Assembly: GCA_965644295.1 (NCBI GenBank)
Contig: CBFFRP010000419.1
Span: 242,055-306,054 of the forward strand
DNA from: Paraphysomonas bandaiensis
Lineage: Eukaryota > Chrysophyceae
Direction of reading: 5' to 3'
DNA length: 64,000 nt
The notes beneath the pieces were generated by a model. That model had not been told where the DNA came from. It saw only the letters and a program-made list of their open reading frames with translations, and did no database searches. Shown here piece after piece: positions 55,397-64,000 of the stretch; position 1 is the first letter of the stretch, and the number at the start of each line of letters is the position of its first letter. Made by a program: the position numbers and the translations under genes.

Positions 55397-56027
55397 TTAT
55401 TGTATAAGCTCACTCAGACGTCCATATTCTTTTAAGAATACTTTAGGAACATGAATATTCACCTTATCTTTTGGTCCAAGTATATTATCTATGAACCCAG
55501 GAAGAGGCTTCAATGTTTCGGAGTAGCGCCCCTCTTCCTCCAGAAAGGCTTGTTTTAACAACTGAATCAATTCCTCAGTAGTTACAATGTTAAGATCTAG
55601 CCAGTCCTCGTCAAACTCATCTCCAAAATCCTGCTGTCGCTGGAATTGAAGCATATCACGCACTGTTGGTGCCATGATTGCTGACCTTATGAATTTTGTC
55701 CCTTTAGGATCTCTTTTCGAGATATTTTCACAAAATTCGATGATATCCTCATCCACACTACCTATAAGTAGGGAATAGAGTCGGTATTGATTACGTTATG
55801 TGGAGTGGATTCCGTCGCAATGACTTCATTCAAGTCAATGCGCTCACTCCTGTTGATGTCTCAGTTTGAGGAGAAGATTGCATTTGAGACGATGTTGTTA
55901 CATCTCTTGCTCGCTTTCGAGAGGATTCTCTCTATCTTTTCGTCTTTTTAGACGAAGAACCCGAAACAGCTAACAACTCCTCTATTTGAGGAGCTGCTCT
56001 TATTTTGCTTCTCTTACTTTCCCCCAT
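55397..56027 (-). pseudogene. Hypothetical gene, probably broken
   Basis: The downstream part (55756-55397) is a clean 119-codon frame: DEDIIEFCENISKRDPKGTK, ...TVRDMLQFQRQQDFGDEFDE, DWLDLNIVTTEELIQLLKQA, ...FIDNILGPKDKV, with a stop at 55397. An acceptor-like TTATAG precedes it. Upstream, an ATG at 56027 opens MGESKRSKIRAAPQIEELLA...SSSKKTKR, then an in-frame TAG. The same frame continues coding-like (RESSRKRARDVTTSSQ...STGVSALT) before shifting to DLNEVIATESTPHNVINTDS. Family not recognised. The N-terminal half looks disordered (S/T/R), the C-terminal half helical and acidic. Either a gene with an unseen intron over the TAG, or a decayed ORF of a mobile element. Confidence 0.45.
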
Positions 56028-56550
56028 AATATTGTTATATCACAGAGATTGAGTACTACTTATAAAGTAATATTACTGTGGACTTGCATACATATGTGTA
56101 TGTGTGCAAAGCAATACCAATTATTATCGTATAATGAATCATGAATAATACTGTCTACAATATCAACGACTAATAATACTGTCTACAATATCAACGGCTA
56201 TTTCTAATCCCAACAACAATCACATTCCCTACAGTTTGTATTCCTAACTACATGGTACACGTATACAATACAGTACTGTACTACTAATCATATAATACAG
56301 GACATGTACACATATATATTCTATATATAAGTGGATAGTCCTACAGTTTACTAGTTTGTTCATCTGGCTACTAAGCTGGACCAGTACTGACTCTCAAACG
56401 TCATTGCTAATAAACAGACTTTTATATATAAACTATCAACAAGAAAAATATGAGGATAAAAGTAATATAATAATTGAATCATTGCTTAATACAAACATAC
56501 ATATATATCAATATACCTGCACAACAATTTCCTCTATCCTGGTTTTCGTA
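56028..56550. other. AT-rich intergenic region
   Basis: Contains a duplicated CTAATAATACTGTCTACAAT block (near 56140-56190) and TA runs; no gene. Confidence 0.5.
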
Positions 56551-58542
56551 TTAATCATCGTCGCTATCGCTGCTATCTTCTCTGTTTCCTTCCCTGATAC
56601 TCGCCCCTGCTTTCAATTGTTTTTTACTAATAAGATCTTCGAGGCGCTTCTGGAGTCCCTCTGCAGCTTTGTTCTTTGCTAGAAGCATACTCTGTCTATT
56701 TCGTTTCTCCTGCATAATGTGTTGCCTAAGTTTGTTTGCTTTGACCACTTGGAGCTCAGCTTCTGTTGCAGATTCACTACCACAATCCTCTATCTGAGAC
56801 CCAGCTGATCCTTTTTTCCTCTGTTTTAGTCGCTGAGCCAACTTCGCTGACGCCTGCTGTCTCTGACGGTCAACTTCTAGCTGTTGTTCCACTTGTGCGA
56901 TGTTGTAATTTGACTGTGCTGTCTTGGCAGCAGATTTAAGACTATTGCTCGATTGACTAGGGACTACTGATACTTCAGGAGAACCCCTCGAAATAGAAAA
57001 TTTCTTCATGAAGTTTGTCACCACCTAACACACATAAATAAACCTAATTTAGAGCACCAAATAATACAGTTACATACAAGCCATCCACAATATATAATTT
57101 AACTAACACCTGCATGTGCATGATCATACCTGTACACTGGTTCTCCTCACTACTGGAACGTCCATAGTGACCGCACTAATCGTAGAATTTGATCCTTCTA
57201 TAGGAGCTACGCTACTGCTCTTTCTCGACTGTACGGACTCGGCGGCTCTCATCACATGTTCCTCAACCTTGTCATTCGGGTTAGAGCGAATTTCGTCACT
57301 TTCTTTGGGTTTCTGGAATGTTTCTGGATATGATGACTCCGTGATCACACAGTTGATATTGTTCTTGTTACATTCGGCATTGACCTCGGTATCACACACT
57401 TGCACTGTACAGTCAACAACAGAGTCTGTGGACTCAGAACAGGTCGAAAATTTTTGAGATGCTACTCTGCAATGTCCATAGGTGACTGCACTTTTTCCAG
57501 CAGCATCCAACCCAGGGAGATGTGCTGGAGTATCATTTCTGCTCCCTTCCTTATCGCCAGACGTGTAATAATACTCTGATATAATTCTCTGTAAATCCCA
57601 CTGTATTACTGTCCGATCTGATGAACAAGAAACAATTTTGGGGTTGTCCTCATCGCATATTGTGCAGTCTAGAACAGATCCTGAATGTCCCTGTAAGCTG
57701 CATAGACATTCTCCTGAAAGCAAATCATACACCCGTAGGGTAGCATCTACACTACCCGAAACTACCAGTAATTGGAAACCATCCCATATCGACAGTGTGT
57801 TAATTTTGTCCTTGTGTCCGTCCATGTTGCGAATCAGTATACCTGTTTCTACATCCCACAGTTTTATCATGCTCTCCGCACCAGCAGTGGCAAGCATCGC
57901 ACGTAAGTTATTATACACAACGGCAACTGCGCATACAGTTCGTTGATGGCGAAACTTTTTCAGCTTCTTGTTACGGTACATACTCCATGATCGGGCGGTA
58001 CGGTCGACGCTCCCAGATACTATGCATATATGGCTGAGATCATTCTGATTCGCAATATCGGTTATATCAATAGAAGATGTGATACTCACATCACACACAG
58101 ACGCCCGGTGACCCTCAAAAACAGTCAATACTTCACTGGTTTGAACATCACATAAAATTACTTTTGCGTCTTTCGTACCGACTACCACAAATGTTCGACT
58201 ACCACGGTATGTAGATATCGCCCGTACATCACTGCTCGGAATATCAATATTTCGTTCCAAATTTCCAGAAGTCGGGTTCCACACCTGAATACAACTATTC
58301 TTTCCACCGATTACAATCAAAGGGTCCTCACCCTCAAGGCTCATTGAACAGACGCTTACACAATTGACGCTTCGATTTATTTCATATCTCGCTATTTCTT
58401 CAAGAGTATTAGTTTCCAAGAATCTGATATTGCGATCAGAAGATCCTGTTACTACGAATTCTGAGTCAATGGATGTATAGGTTTCCAACTCAATGCATTT
58501 GGAGGTCACGCTTTCAATTTTTTGGAGAAGAAATTTCGACAT
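56551..58542 (-). CDS. WD40-repeat protein with C-terminal coiled coil
   Basis: Two exons: 58542-57130 and 57024-56551 (105-nt intron, phase 0), 628 residues. Residues 1-330 contain about seven WD40 blades (EFVVTGSSDRNIRFLET, SCIQVWNP, ICIVSGSVDRTARSW, SMIKLWDVETG, LLVVSGSVDATLRVYD and KIVSCSSDRTVIQWDLQ). Residues 330-500 are low-complexity, rich in S/T/C/E. Residues about 510-620 are coiled-coil-like (VEQQLEVDRQRQQASAKLAQ, RLKQRKKG, LRQHIMQEKRNRQSMLLAKN, AAEGLQKRLEDLISKKQLK), ending in an acidic DSSDSDDD. The start MSKFLLQKIE is the first ATG of the frame. A beta-propeller scaffold is likely; no closer relative is recognised. Confidence 0.9.
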
Positions 58543-59284
58543 TTTAAACAAGCATGCATGTGATACGACATATCTCGTTTATCATGCCAATTGCATGTAA
58601 ATGCCAATTATTTGAAGTTATAAAGGTGGAAGTTGAAGTGGTTTTATTGAATGGAATAACTGATTCCGGTAGATCATATCATCCATATCAGAAGCACTGT
58701 TTACTATACGGCGGCAATGTACAGCAGTATGTGCATATCTTCACAGCATATCGCCAACAACTGAATAACAAAAACTGGAAAATTGGAATATTTCATATAA
58801 TATCGAAATATTCGCCAAATTGGTGCACATCATTTCTAGATTTCTGTTGCATATTGACAGCAGTTTAGTTACGTCGTAGTTCGTAGTTGACAAGAGTGTA
58901 CACAAATACAAAGTACCTGATAATTTTGTATGCACACCTCAGTGTTATTATTTCTGAATTGAACATTCCATCGACGCGAATTATACGTCAAGCCGAGAAA
59001 TCAGTCTCTGAGTTCTTTATGACCCTCCCTTAGCTGCCACGATGGTCTCGCAGTGTGTTTTTTCTGTTTGGAAATAAACATAAACATGGAATTGAACTCC
59101 TTTCTGTATGCCGACCTGAAGTCTGTTCGTGTTGAGCTTGTTATGTTCTCAGTTGTGATAATGCATGGTCGTTAGAGTTCATTGCAGATATGTCATCTTT
59201 GTGAAAGTTGTGTACATATTACCTACTTGAGTATTAAATACAGAAATCCGTTCAGCTGACGTCCACCTCCGTCTTGATATAAAT
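58543..59284. promoter_or_regulatory. Shared upstream region of WD40 gene (-) and gelsolin-repeat gene (+)
   Basis: A 742-bp divergent region. A plus frame (58554-58868) is open but unrecognised. Promoter role inferred from orientation only. Confidence 0.3.
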
Positions 59285-62200
59285 ATGGAATTCTTGTCAG
59301 AACAAGAGCAGAAGCGGGTTATTGGAATTGTTGTGAAGCAATTGAAGAAAAGTGATCTCTCTGGTTTACTGCAGGCCCAACGAGAAGGACGTGTTGAAAC
59401 TTATGTGCAACCATACATTAAAGCTTATTTGGAACGGGCGCAAAGAAAGCGCCCCGTGTCAATGCATCGCGCAGCTTCTGCACGGTATGTTGGTTCAAGA
59501 TCAAAGTCTGCAGATAGCCTTACGCTCACGAAATCTAACCTGTCCGCACTTAATAGAGATCTGACGATAGACTCCAGCATCTCAGTTAAAGCTGACTTTA
59601 CGAAACCCCTTGCCCATACCTCTACTCTAGAACTATACAGATGCCTTCGGTCAACTGTACAATATCTTCCTCATACTCCTGGAGACTCTTTAAATATACA
59701 TTGTGCATATTTAATCTACAATGGGTTGGAGAAGCAGCTCTATGTGTGGATTGGGCGCAATTGTGACCCGATAGATATGGATATGGCCAGCAATTTGGCT
59801 CCAGACTTTTTCCGACGCAAGGGCAAAACTATTAAGCCCCCCGTAACTATCACCGACTGTCACACCACTACGATGGATACCATGGATATTAACGAGAAGA
59901 TGCTCTGGTGGCTCATGGCCGGCACGCAGGAGGTATTCTCTGGTACAGTTGCTGCAGTTGTTGATACCGCACTGCCCGACCCAAACCAGGCAGTAGAAAT
60001 ATACGAATTCTCCCGAGAACCCGAGCCCTGTCTGAACTTAATGTCAAAATTTAGTGTAGATTCGTCTGGGAGGTGCTATAAAATGCCTCCAAGTGTGCTG
60101 TCCGACAGAGGGATATTTGTTGTGGAATGTGCCCATATTGTGTATATGTGGATTGGTCGGTCGCCTACTGCAGAGCTGATGACCCATCAAGCCGCCACAA
60201 CTGCCAAGGTTACTTACAGTCGTACGAGCAAATCTATCAGACAGATACGTCAAGGAAGGGAGCCGATGGCTTTCAAGGTACTATTCGATGACTGGGATGG
60301 ACCGAAACTGAGGGGATTCAACGACAATACAACAATTTCGTCGCTGACTTCACCAACAGCAAGTCACAAGGTTCTCGACACTCCTTCCTCAAGTTTTATG
60401 AGCAAGCTAAGTCCTGGAAAAGAGAGAACTTTGGATGATCTTGCGGCTGATGTATCTTCACCTAGCAGAAGTCTACGAAAACGGCCAGGAGGATTACGTC
60501 ATTCCGCGTCAGCGAGATATATTAGCGACCGGGCGCCTTCTATGCTAACCAGGGTCAACAGCAAAACGAACCTTGCTCTTACCCTCTCGGAAGCTAATAT
60601 AAACGCATTGAATGAAGAACAAAAGCCTGCCTCAGCGCACTCCCACGAAACTGTCGCTATCTCAGAGACGACACCGACATCTGTACGGTCTCCTCTGAAA
60701 CTATTTCGGTGCTACAAGGGTAGCGTACAGTTCACACCGCACTCCTATGGGGACAAACTTAATGTTTATTGTGCATATCTTATATACAGCCCGAAAGAGC
60801 GCCAGCTGTATGTTTGGATAGGAAGGTTCGTTGCATCTGATGATAAATCTCTTGCTGCTGCAATAGCCCCAGAATATTCTAAGAAGCACCTTAAATGTTC
60901 GAGTCCCCCAGTGGTTGTGAGAGATAACGATAATGAAGAATCTCTAGACGCTGGAGGAAAGTTTTTGTGGCGAATACTTACGGGGAAAAAATCGCAGCAC
61001 CTAATGCCAAAGTTGGATACATCTGTTCCTCCCAGCAATCAGTCGGTTCAAGTTTTCTCGTTCACTCGAGACCCTCTCCCAGGCCTCCAGTTATTGGGCA
61101 CATATGATGTAAATGACACTGGTAGATGTGCAAAAATTCCTCGTAGTGTGTTAGTGGATACGGAAGTTATAATCATACAATGTCCAGGTGTTGTATACGT
61201 GTGGTTGGGTCGGTCCCTTCGCCTCCCTTGTATGGTACGAGAATCAGTAACCACCGCCCGTGCAGTCTACCGCACCGGCAACCGTACCGTACAGCAGGTT
61301 CGCTCAAGGCGGGAATCTAGTGTATTTCGGTCTCTCTTCGAGGGATGGGTTGATGTTGCCGCTGTCTCTCGAGATGACGAATACGTAGCACCGTTTGTAC
61401 CTTCTAAAACAATTTCGAAGACTACAACAACGAGCTCCATATCCCCGAGAAGGCGCCCCTTGAAGCATGCTGTGTCTGAGAGAAACATAGGAATCAAAAA
61501 AAATCTCGAAGCAGACACGAAAGAACCACCTGTTGGAAAGAGAAGGTCTGCGCTGACTCGAAGAAATATAGATGCGTTGAACAGACAATGGAACGGAAGC
61601 GAGAGCTCCAAGACAGAGTCGACTTCTATAGTCGTACCTTCTGCTCCAGTTGGATCCATTCTAAGGGATGTCCCATTCTACCGGTGCTACAAACGTTCAG
61701 TCCAGTTCTTCCCCCATAGAGTGGGAGATCCCCTCAACAGTCATTGTGCATACCTTATATACCACATTCTTGCACACCAGTTGTATGTGTGGATCGGCAG
61801 TGATTGTGAGGTGGAGGATTATCATCTTGCAAAGTCCACTGCGAATGAAATGTCTGTGATTGACTTAAAGTCTTTCAAGCGACCAGTGTTCATCAAGGAA
61901 GATGACTCAAAAGGCGCTTTGGATGGTAACGAGAAATTTTTATGGCACTTACTCAATGGGGATTACAGACTGTCGGCCACAGGAGAAACTGAGAGAAATG
62001 TGAGTTCAGATGTACCCGCGCCGAACGAATCTGTTCAGGTACTTTCCTTTGATCCCAATATTCCGCAGAAGTTTTTGGTTGTCTCGAAGTATAATGTTGA
62101 TGCATCGGGAAGGTGTTATAGGATGGCCCCGAGTGTTCTATCTGACAAGGGTGTATTTATTATTGAATGTGCACATGTCGTGTATATGTGGGTAGGGTAC

Positions 62201-63301
62201 ACTACTGAGGCGGACTGTATGCTTGATGAGGCTGCAACAGCTGTAAATGACAAATATAAGAACTCCGGTAAGTTATGCCAGCTGGTTCTTCAGTCAAATG
62301 AATCCACTGCATTCAAGGCATTGTTTGATAAGTGGGACCTAAAGCTTGTACAGAGCCCAAAAACGCATGTTTTAAGAAGTGCTTCTATTGCAACGCCATA
62401 TGCGACAGACATTTCTATCACCCAATCTAAACAGCAGTCATCAAGAAGTCTGAATGGAAGTGGACAAACTGAAAAATCAGATTCTAGGAGAAACGGAATC
62501 GTTCGCTCTGAGTCACACACGAATGGGAGTATTTCGAATAAAGAATCAACAGCACAGTCTGCCTCAACAGCTGATAGCAGCAGCAACGTTTTGCATACTC
62601 AGGATACTTCCTCAAGCGAATTAAAGAATATAGGCATCACATCTTCTCCACCAACCTGGGCAAACGCAACTCAACAGAAGGGGCTGGTGGCGGATCGGAG
62701 AGCTATGTTTTCGCGACAGATGTCAAGTCCTGTTATTGGTGTATCCATTCCTGTTCATCGAAAAGATAAAATGAAGGCTGAAAGCGTTGCAGTGAACCCC
62801 GGGAAGCTCATACAGACTCCAGAATCGATAGATAGACAGAGTGGTACGAGCACTGTAGAAAACATTGCGTTTGGACCGCGAACCAGTGGAGCGAGTTTGT
62901 TGGGCCGTTCTCTACCAACTCCGGTTAAAGAAGTCGATTCAGAGTCGACTTCAGGTGATGAACAAGAGCCAGCGGCTGAAAATCGGACTCCCTTATCGCC
63001 CAAAGGGATAGTTGCAGAGCGGCGAGCTGTTTTCTCACACAACTTAAGCGCTGTAGCCCCGTCGTCGTCCACCCCACTCAGGGGTACATCTCTTTCCTCT
63101 ACAACGACTGATGCTTTTAGACAGACCTGCAACAACTCCACTGTAGGGTCCATCAAACCTCTCAATAGTGAAGCCGCAGCCTCATTATCTGCGTTTCAGG
63201 GAAGGAGTCTTGTGGCAGAGCGCCGCGCAGCATACGCAAAAACGAAATCTGTGCCTGATTTTTCGCCGGCCGATGGAAAGTCAAGGAAAATCGTACCGTA
63301 A
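59285..63301 (+). CDS. Gelsolin/villin-repeat protein with six gelsolin domains in three pairs
   Basis: One uninterrupted frame of 1338 residues. Three near-repeated blocks begin LYRCLRSTVQYLPHTPGD (about 116), LFRCYKGSVQFTPHSYGD (472) and FYRCYKRSVQFFPHRVGD (797). Each has a first gelsolin domain (CAYLIYNGLEKQLYVWIGR and variants), then a second after 100 residues (AHIVYMWIGRS, PGVVYVWLGRS, AHVVYMWVGYT; preceded by D-S-S-G-R-C-Y-K-M-P-type motifs). Each pair is preceded by a basic Ser-rich linker ending in (S/N)xxALN(R/E): SALNRDLT, NALNEEQK, DALNRQWN. The C-terminal third is Ser-rich and disordered with three copies of a short motif: LVADRRAMFS (about 1131), IVAERRAVFS (1239) and LVAERRAAYA (1306). 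Gelsolin domains bind actin in a calcium-dependent way; here severing, capping or bundling cannot be told apart. No villin headpiece is seen. Confidence 0.95.
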   Translation: MEFLSEQEQKRVIGIVVKQLKKSDLSGLLQAQREGRVETYVQPYIKAYLERAQRKRPVSMHRAASARYVGSRSKSADSLTLTKSNLSALNRDLTIDSSISVKADFTKPLAHTSTLELYRCLRSTVQYLPHTPGDSLNIHCAYLIYNGLEKQLYVWIGRNCDPIDMDMASNLAPDFFRRKGKTIKPPVTITDCHTTTMDTMDINEKMLWWLMAGTQEVFSGTVAAVVDTALPDPNQAVEIYEFSREPEPCLNLMSKFSVDSSGRCYKMPPSVLSDRGIFVVECAHIVYMWIGRSPTAELMTHQAATTAKVTYSRTSKSIRQIRQGREPMAFKVLFDDWDGPKLRGFNDNTTISSLTSPTASHKVLDTPSSSFMSKLSPGKERTLDDLAADVSSPSRSLRKRPGGLRHSASARYISDRAPSMLTRVNSKTNLALTLSEANINALNEEQKPASAHSHETVAISETTPTSVRSPLKLFRCYKGSVQFTPHSYGDKLNVYCAYLIYSPKERQLYVWIGRFVASDDKSLAAAIAPEYSKKHLKCSSPPVVVRDNDNEESLDAGGKFLWRILTGKKSQHLMPKLDTSVPPSNQSVQVFSFTRDPLPGLQLLGTYDVNDTGRCAKIPRSVLVDTEVIIIQCPGVVYVWLGRSLRLPCMVRESVTTARAVYRTGNRTVQQVRSRRESSVFRSLFEGWVDVAAVSRDDEYVAPFVPSKTISKTTTTSSISPRRRPLKHAVSERNIGIKKNLEADTKEPPVGKRRSALTRRNIDALNRQWNGSESSKTESTSIVVPSAPVGSILRDVPFYRCYKRSVQFFPHRVGDPLNSHCAYLIYHILAHQLYVWIGSDCEVEDYHLAKSTANEMSVIDLKSFKRPVFIKEDDSKGALDGNEKFLWHLLNGDYRLSATGETERNVSSDVPAPNESVQVLSFDPNIPQKFLVVSKYNVDASGRCYRMAPSVLSDKGVFIIECAHVVYMWVGYTTEADCMLDEAATAVNDKYKNSGKLCQLVLQSNESTAFKALFDKWDLKLVQSPKTHVLRSASIATPYATDISITQSKQQSSRSLNGSGQTEKSDSRRNGIVRSESHTNGSISNKESTAQSASTADSSSNVLHTQDTSSSELKNIGITSSPPTWANATQQKGLVADRRAMFSRQMSSPVIGVSIPVHRKDKMKAESVAVNPGKLIQTPESIDRQSGTSTVENIAFGPRTSGASLLGRSLPTPVKEVDSESTSGDEQEPAAENRTPLSPKGIVAERRAVFSHNLSAVAPSSSTPLRGTSLSSTTTDAFRQTCNNSTVGSIKPLNSEAAASLSAFQGRSLVAERRAAYAKTKSVPDFSPADGKSRKIVP

Positions 63302-64000
63302 AGTGTCGAATTGTGAAAATAAGGGCTCAAAGTGGATGTCTTCGATGTAAAGGATCGTCACTATATGTTCTTGGATATTGCTTTGTAGCTAAACTACACT
63401 GCAGTTTCATATACTTGAAACGTAATGGTCACGCGTGACTCTGAAATGGACCACATTTGAAAAGGGCATGTGTGTGTTAGTAGGTGCATATGTAGACGGT
63501 CATCGCGCTAGGATGATGCGTTTGAATTTGCATTGCATTTTTAATTAAAAATAATTTAGAGTGTGCTGAACCTACATAAATTTGAAAAGAGAAGAAAACA
63601 GTGATATAAAGAGTACGATTTCTACACATTACTCACTGAAAACACACATGCTCTTATTACTAGAGTGGATTGTAGTTGCTAAATTTTGCTAGTTGTGAAT
63701 GTCTGATAATAAGTAATAGACGTGTAATAGTCAGAACTAATGTAGCAAACAATTTAACATTAATTTATCCTACTATTTTTTGCTACGAAAGCTGCTTATG
63801 CGTCACCAAGATACAACCACTTACGCTCTCTGAAGTAAACAATTTCTCATGTTTTTGACGTAATTCACTGTTAAAACTAGCGAGTTACTAGAGTTCCTTG
63901 ATTATGTACTAAACAGGGGGCGATAACAATATATGTTGCCAGCAAAAATAAATAATAATGGTTTTAACCACACTCACCATCACAGCACAAAAAACACAAA
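63302..64000. other. 3' flank with an R1 fragment at 63690-63835
   Basis: 63690-63835 holds R1 in minus orientation with the alternative tail (GTCAGAACTAATGTAGCAAA, TTTATCCTACTATT, TGCTACGAAAGCTGCTTATG), so it matches the 46.0 and 4.5 kb subfamily. The remainder is AT-rich, without a gene. Confidence 0.7.

Overview
This window is nuclear DNA of a eukaryote, most likely a unicellular protist. It is AT-rich, its genes carry GT-AG introns mostly of 42-62 nt, and the coding density is moderate. The gene content is eukaryote-specific: SPT6, DPY30, cyclin Y-like proteins, an importin-13/transportin-3-type karyopherin, a gelsolin-repeat protein, a mitochondrial ribosomal L43-type protein, an acyl-CoA-binding protein, a PARP-type zinc finger with a PADR1 domain, and a thioredoxin-ERV46 fusion. 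That last architecture is known from plants and several protist groups but not from animals or fungi. I cannot place the lineage from sequence reading alone. The standard genetic code fits: TAA, TAG and TGA all end recognisable proteins.

Layout. 0-0.75 kb: 5' part of a zf-PARP/PADR1 gene on the minus strand, running off the left edge. 1.3-9.0 kb: two cyclin Y-like genes on the plus strand, the first with two short introns and the second without introns, separated by a MITE, a tetraspanin-like minus-strand gene and a 257-bp tetranucleotide repeat. 10-12.3 kb: dispersed repeats and a LINE 3' fragment. 12.9-15.5 kb: a Josephin deubiquitinase (+) and a THUMPD3-like tRNA methyltransferase (-). 19.3-25.4 kb: a 20-exon SPT6 gene (-), head to head with an FkbM-type methyltransferase with a C-terminal membrane anchor (+, 26-27.8 kb). 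28-32 kb: repeats. 32.3-38.8 kb: two head-to-head pairs, ACBP/MRPL43 and DPY30/PDI-ERV46. 39-49 kb: a nested mosaic of a dispersed repeat (here called R1), a hAT-like element, a decayed LINE with endonuclease, reverse transcriptase and RNase H, and inverted copies of these. 50-53 kb: the karyopherin (+). 53-56 kb: a duplicated segment, R1 pieces and a broken hypothetical gene. 56.5-58.5 kb: a WD40 protein (-). 59.3-63.3 kb: an intronless gelsolin-repeat protein of 1338 aa.

Several genes (ACBP, MRPL43, DPY30, the THUMPD3-like enzyme, the true ends of the karyopherin) appear only after splicing short exons by hand; exon coordinates are given for each. Themes are transcription/chromatin (SPT6, DPY30, zf-PARP), protein traffic and folding (karyopherin, PDI-ERV46) and cytoskeleton (gelsolin), but there is no operon-like co-regulation. 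The only organisational regularity is the set of divergent gene pairs with short shared upstream regions. The most unusual items are the triplicated gelsolin/linker/C-terminal-motif protein, the R1/LINE shared 3' hairpin tail and nested insertion history, and the intronless cyclin Y paralogue.
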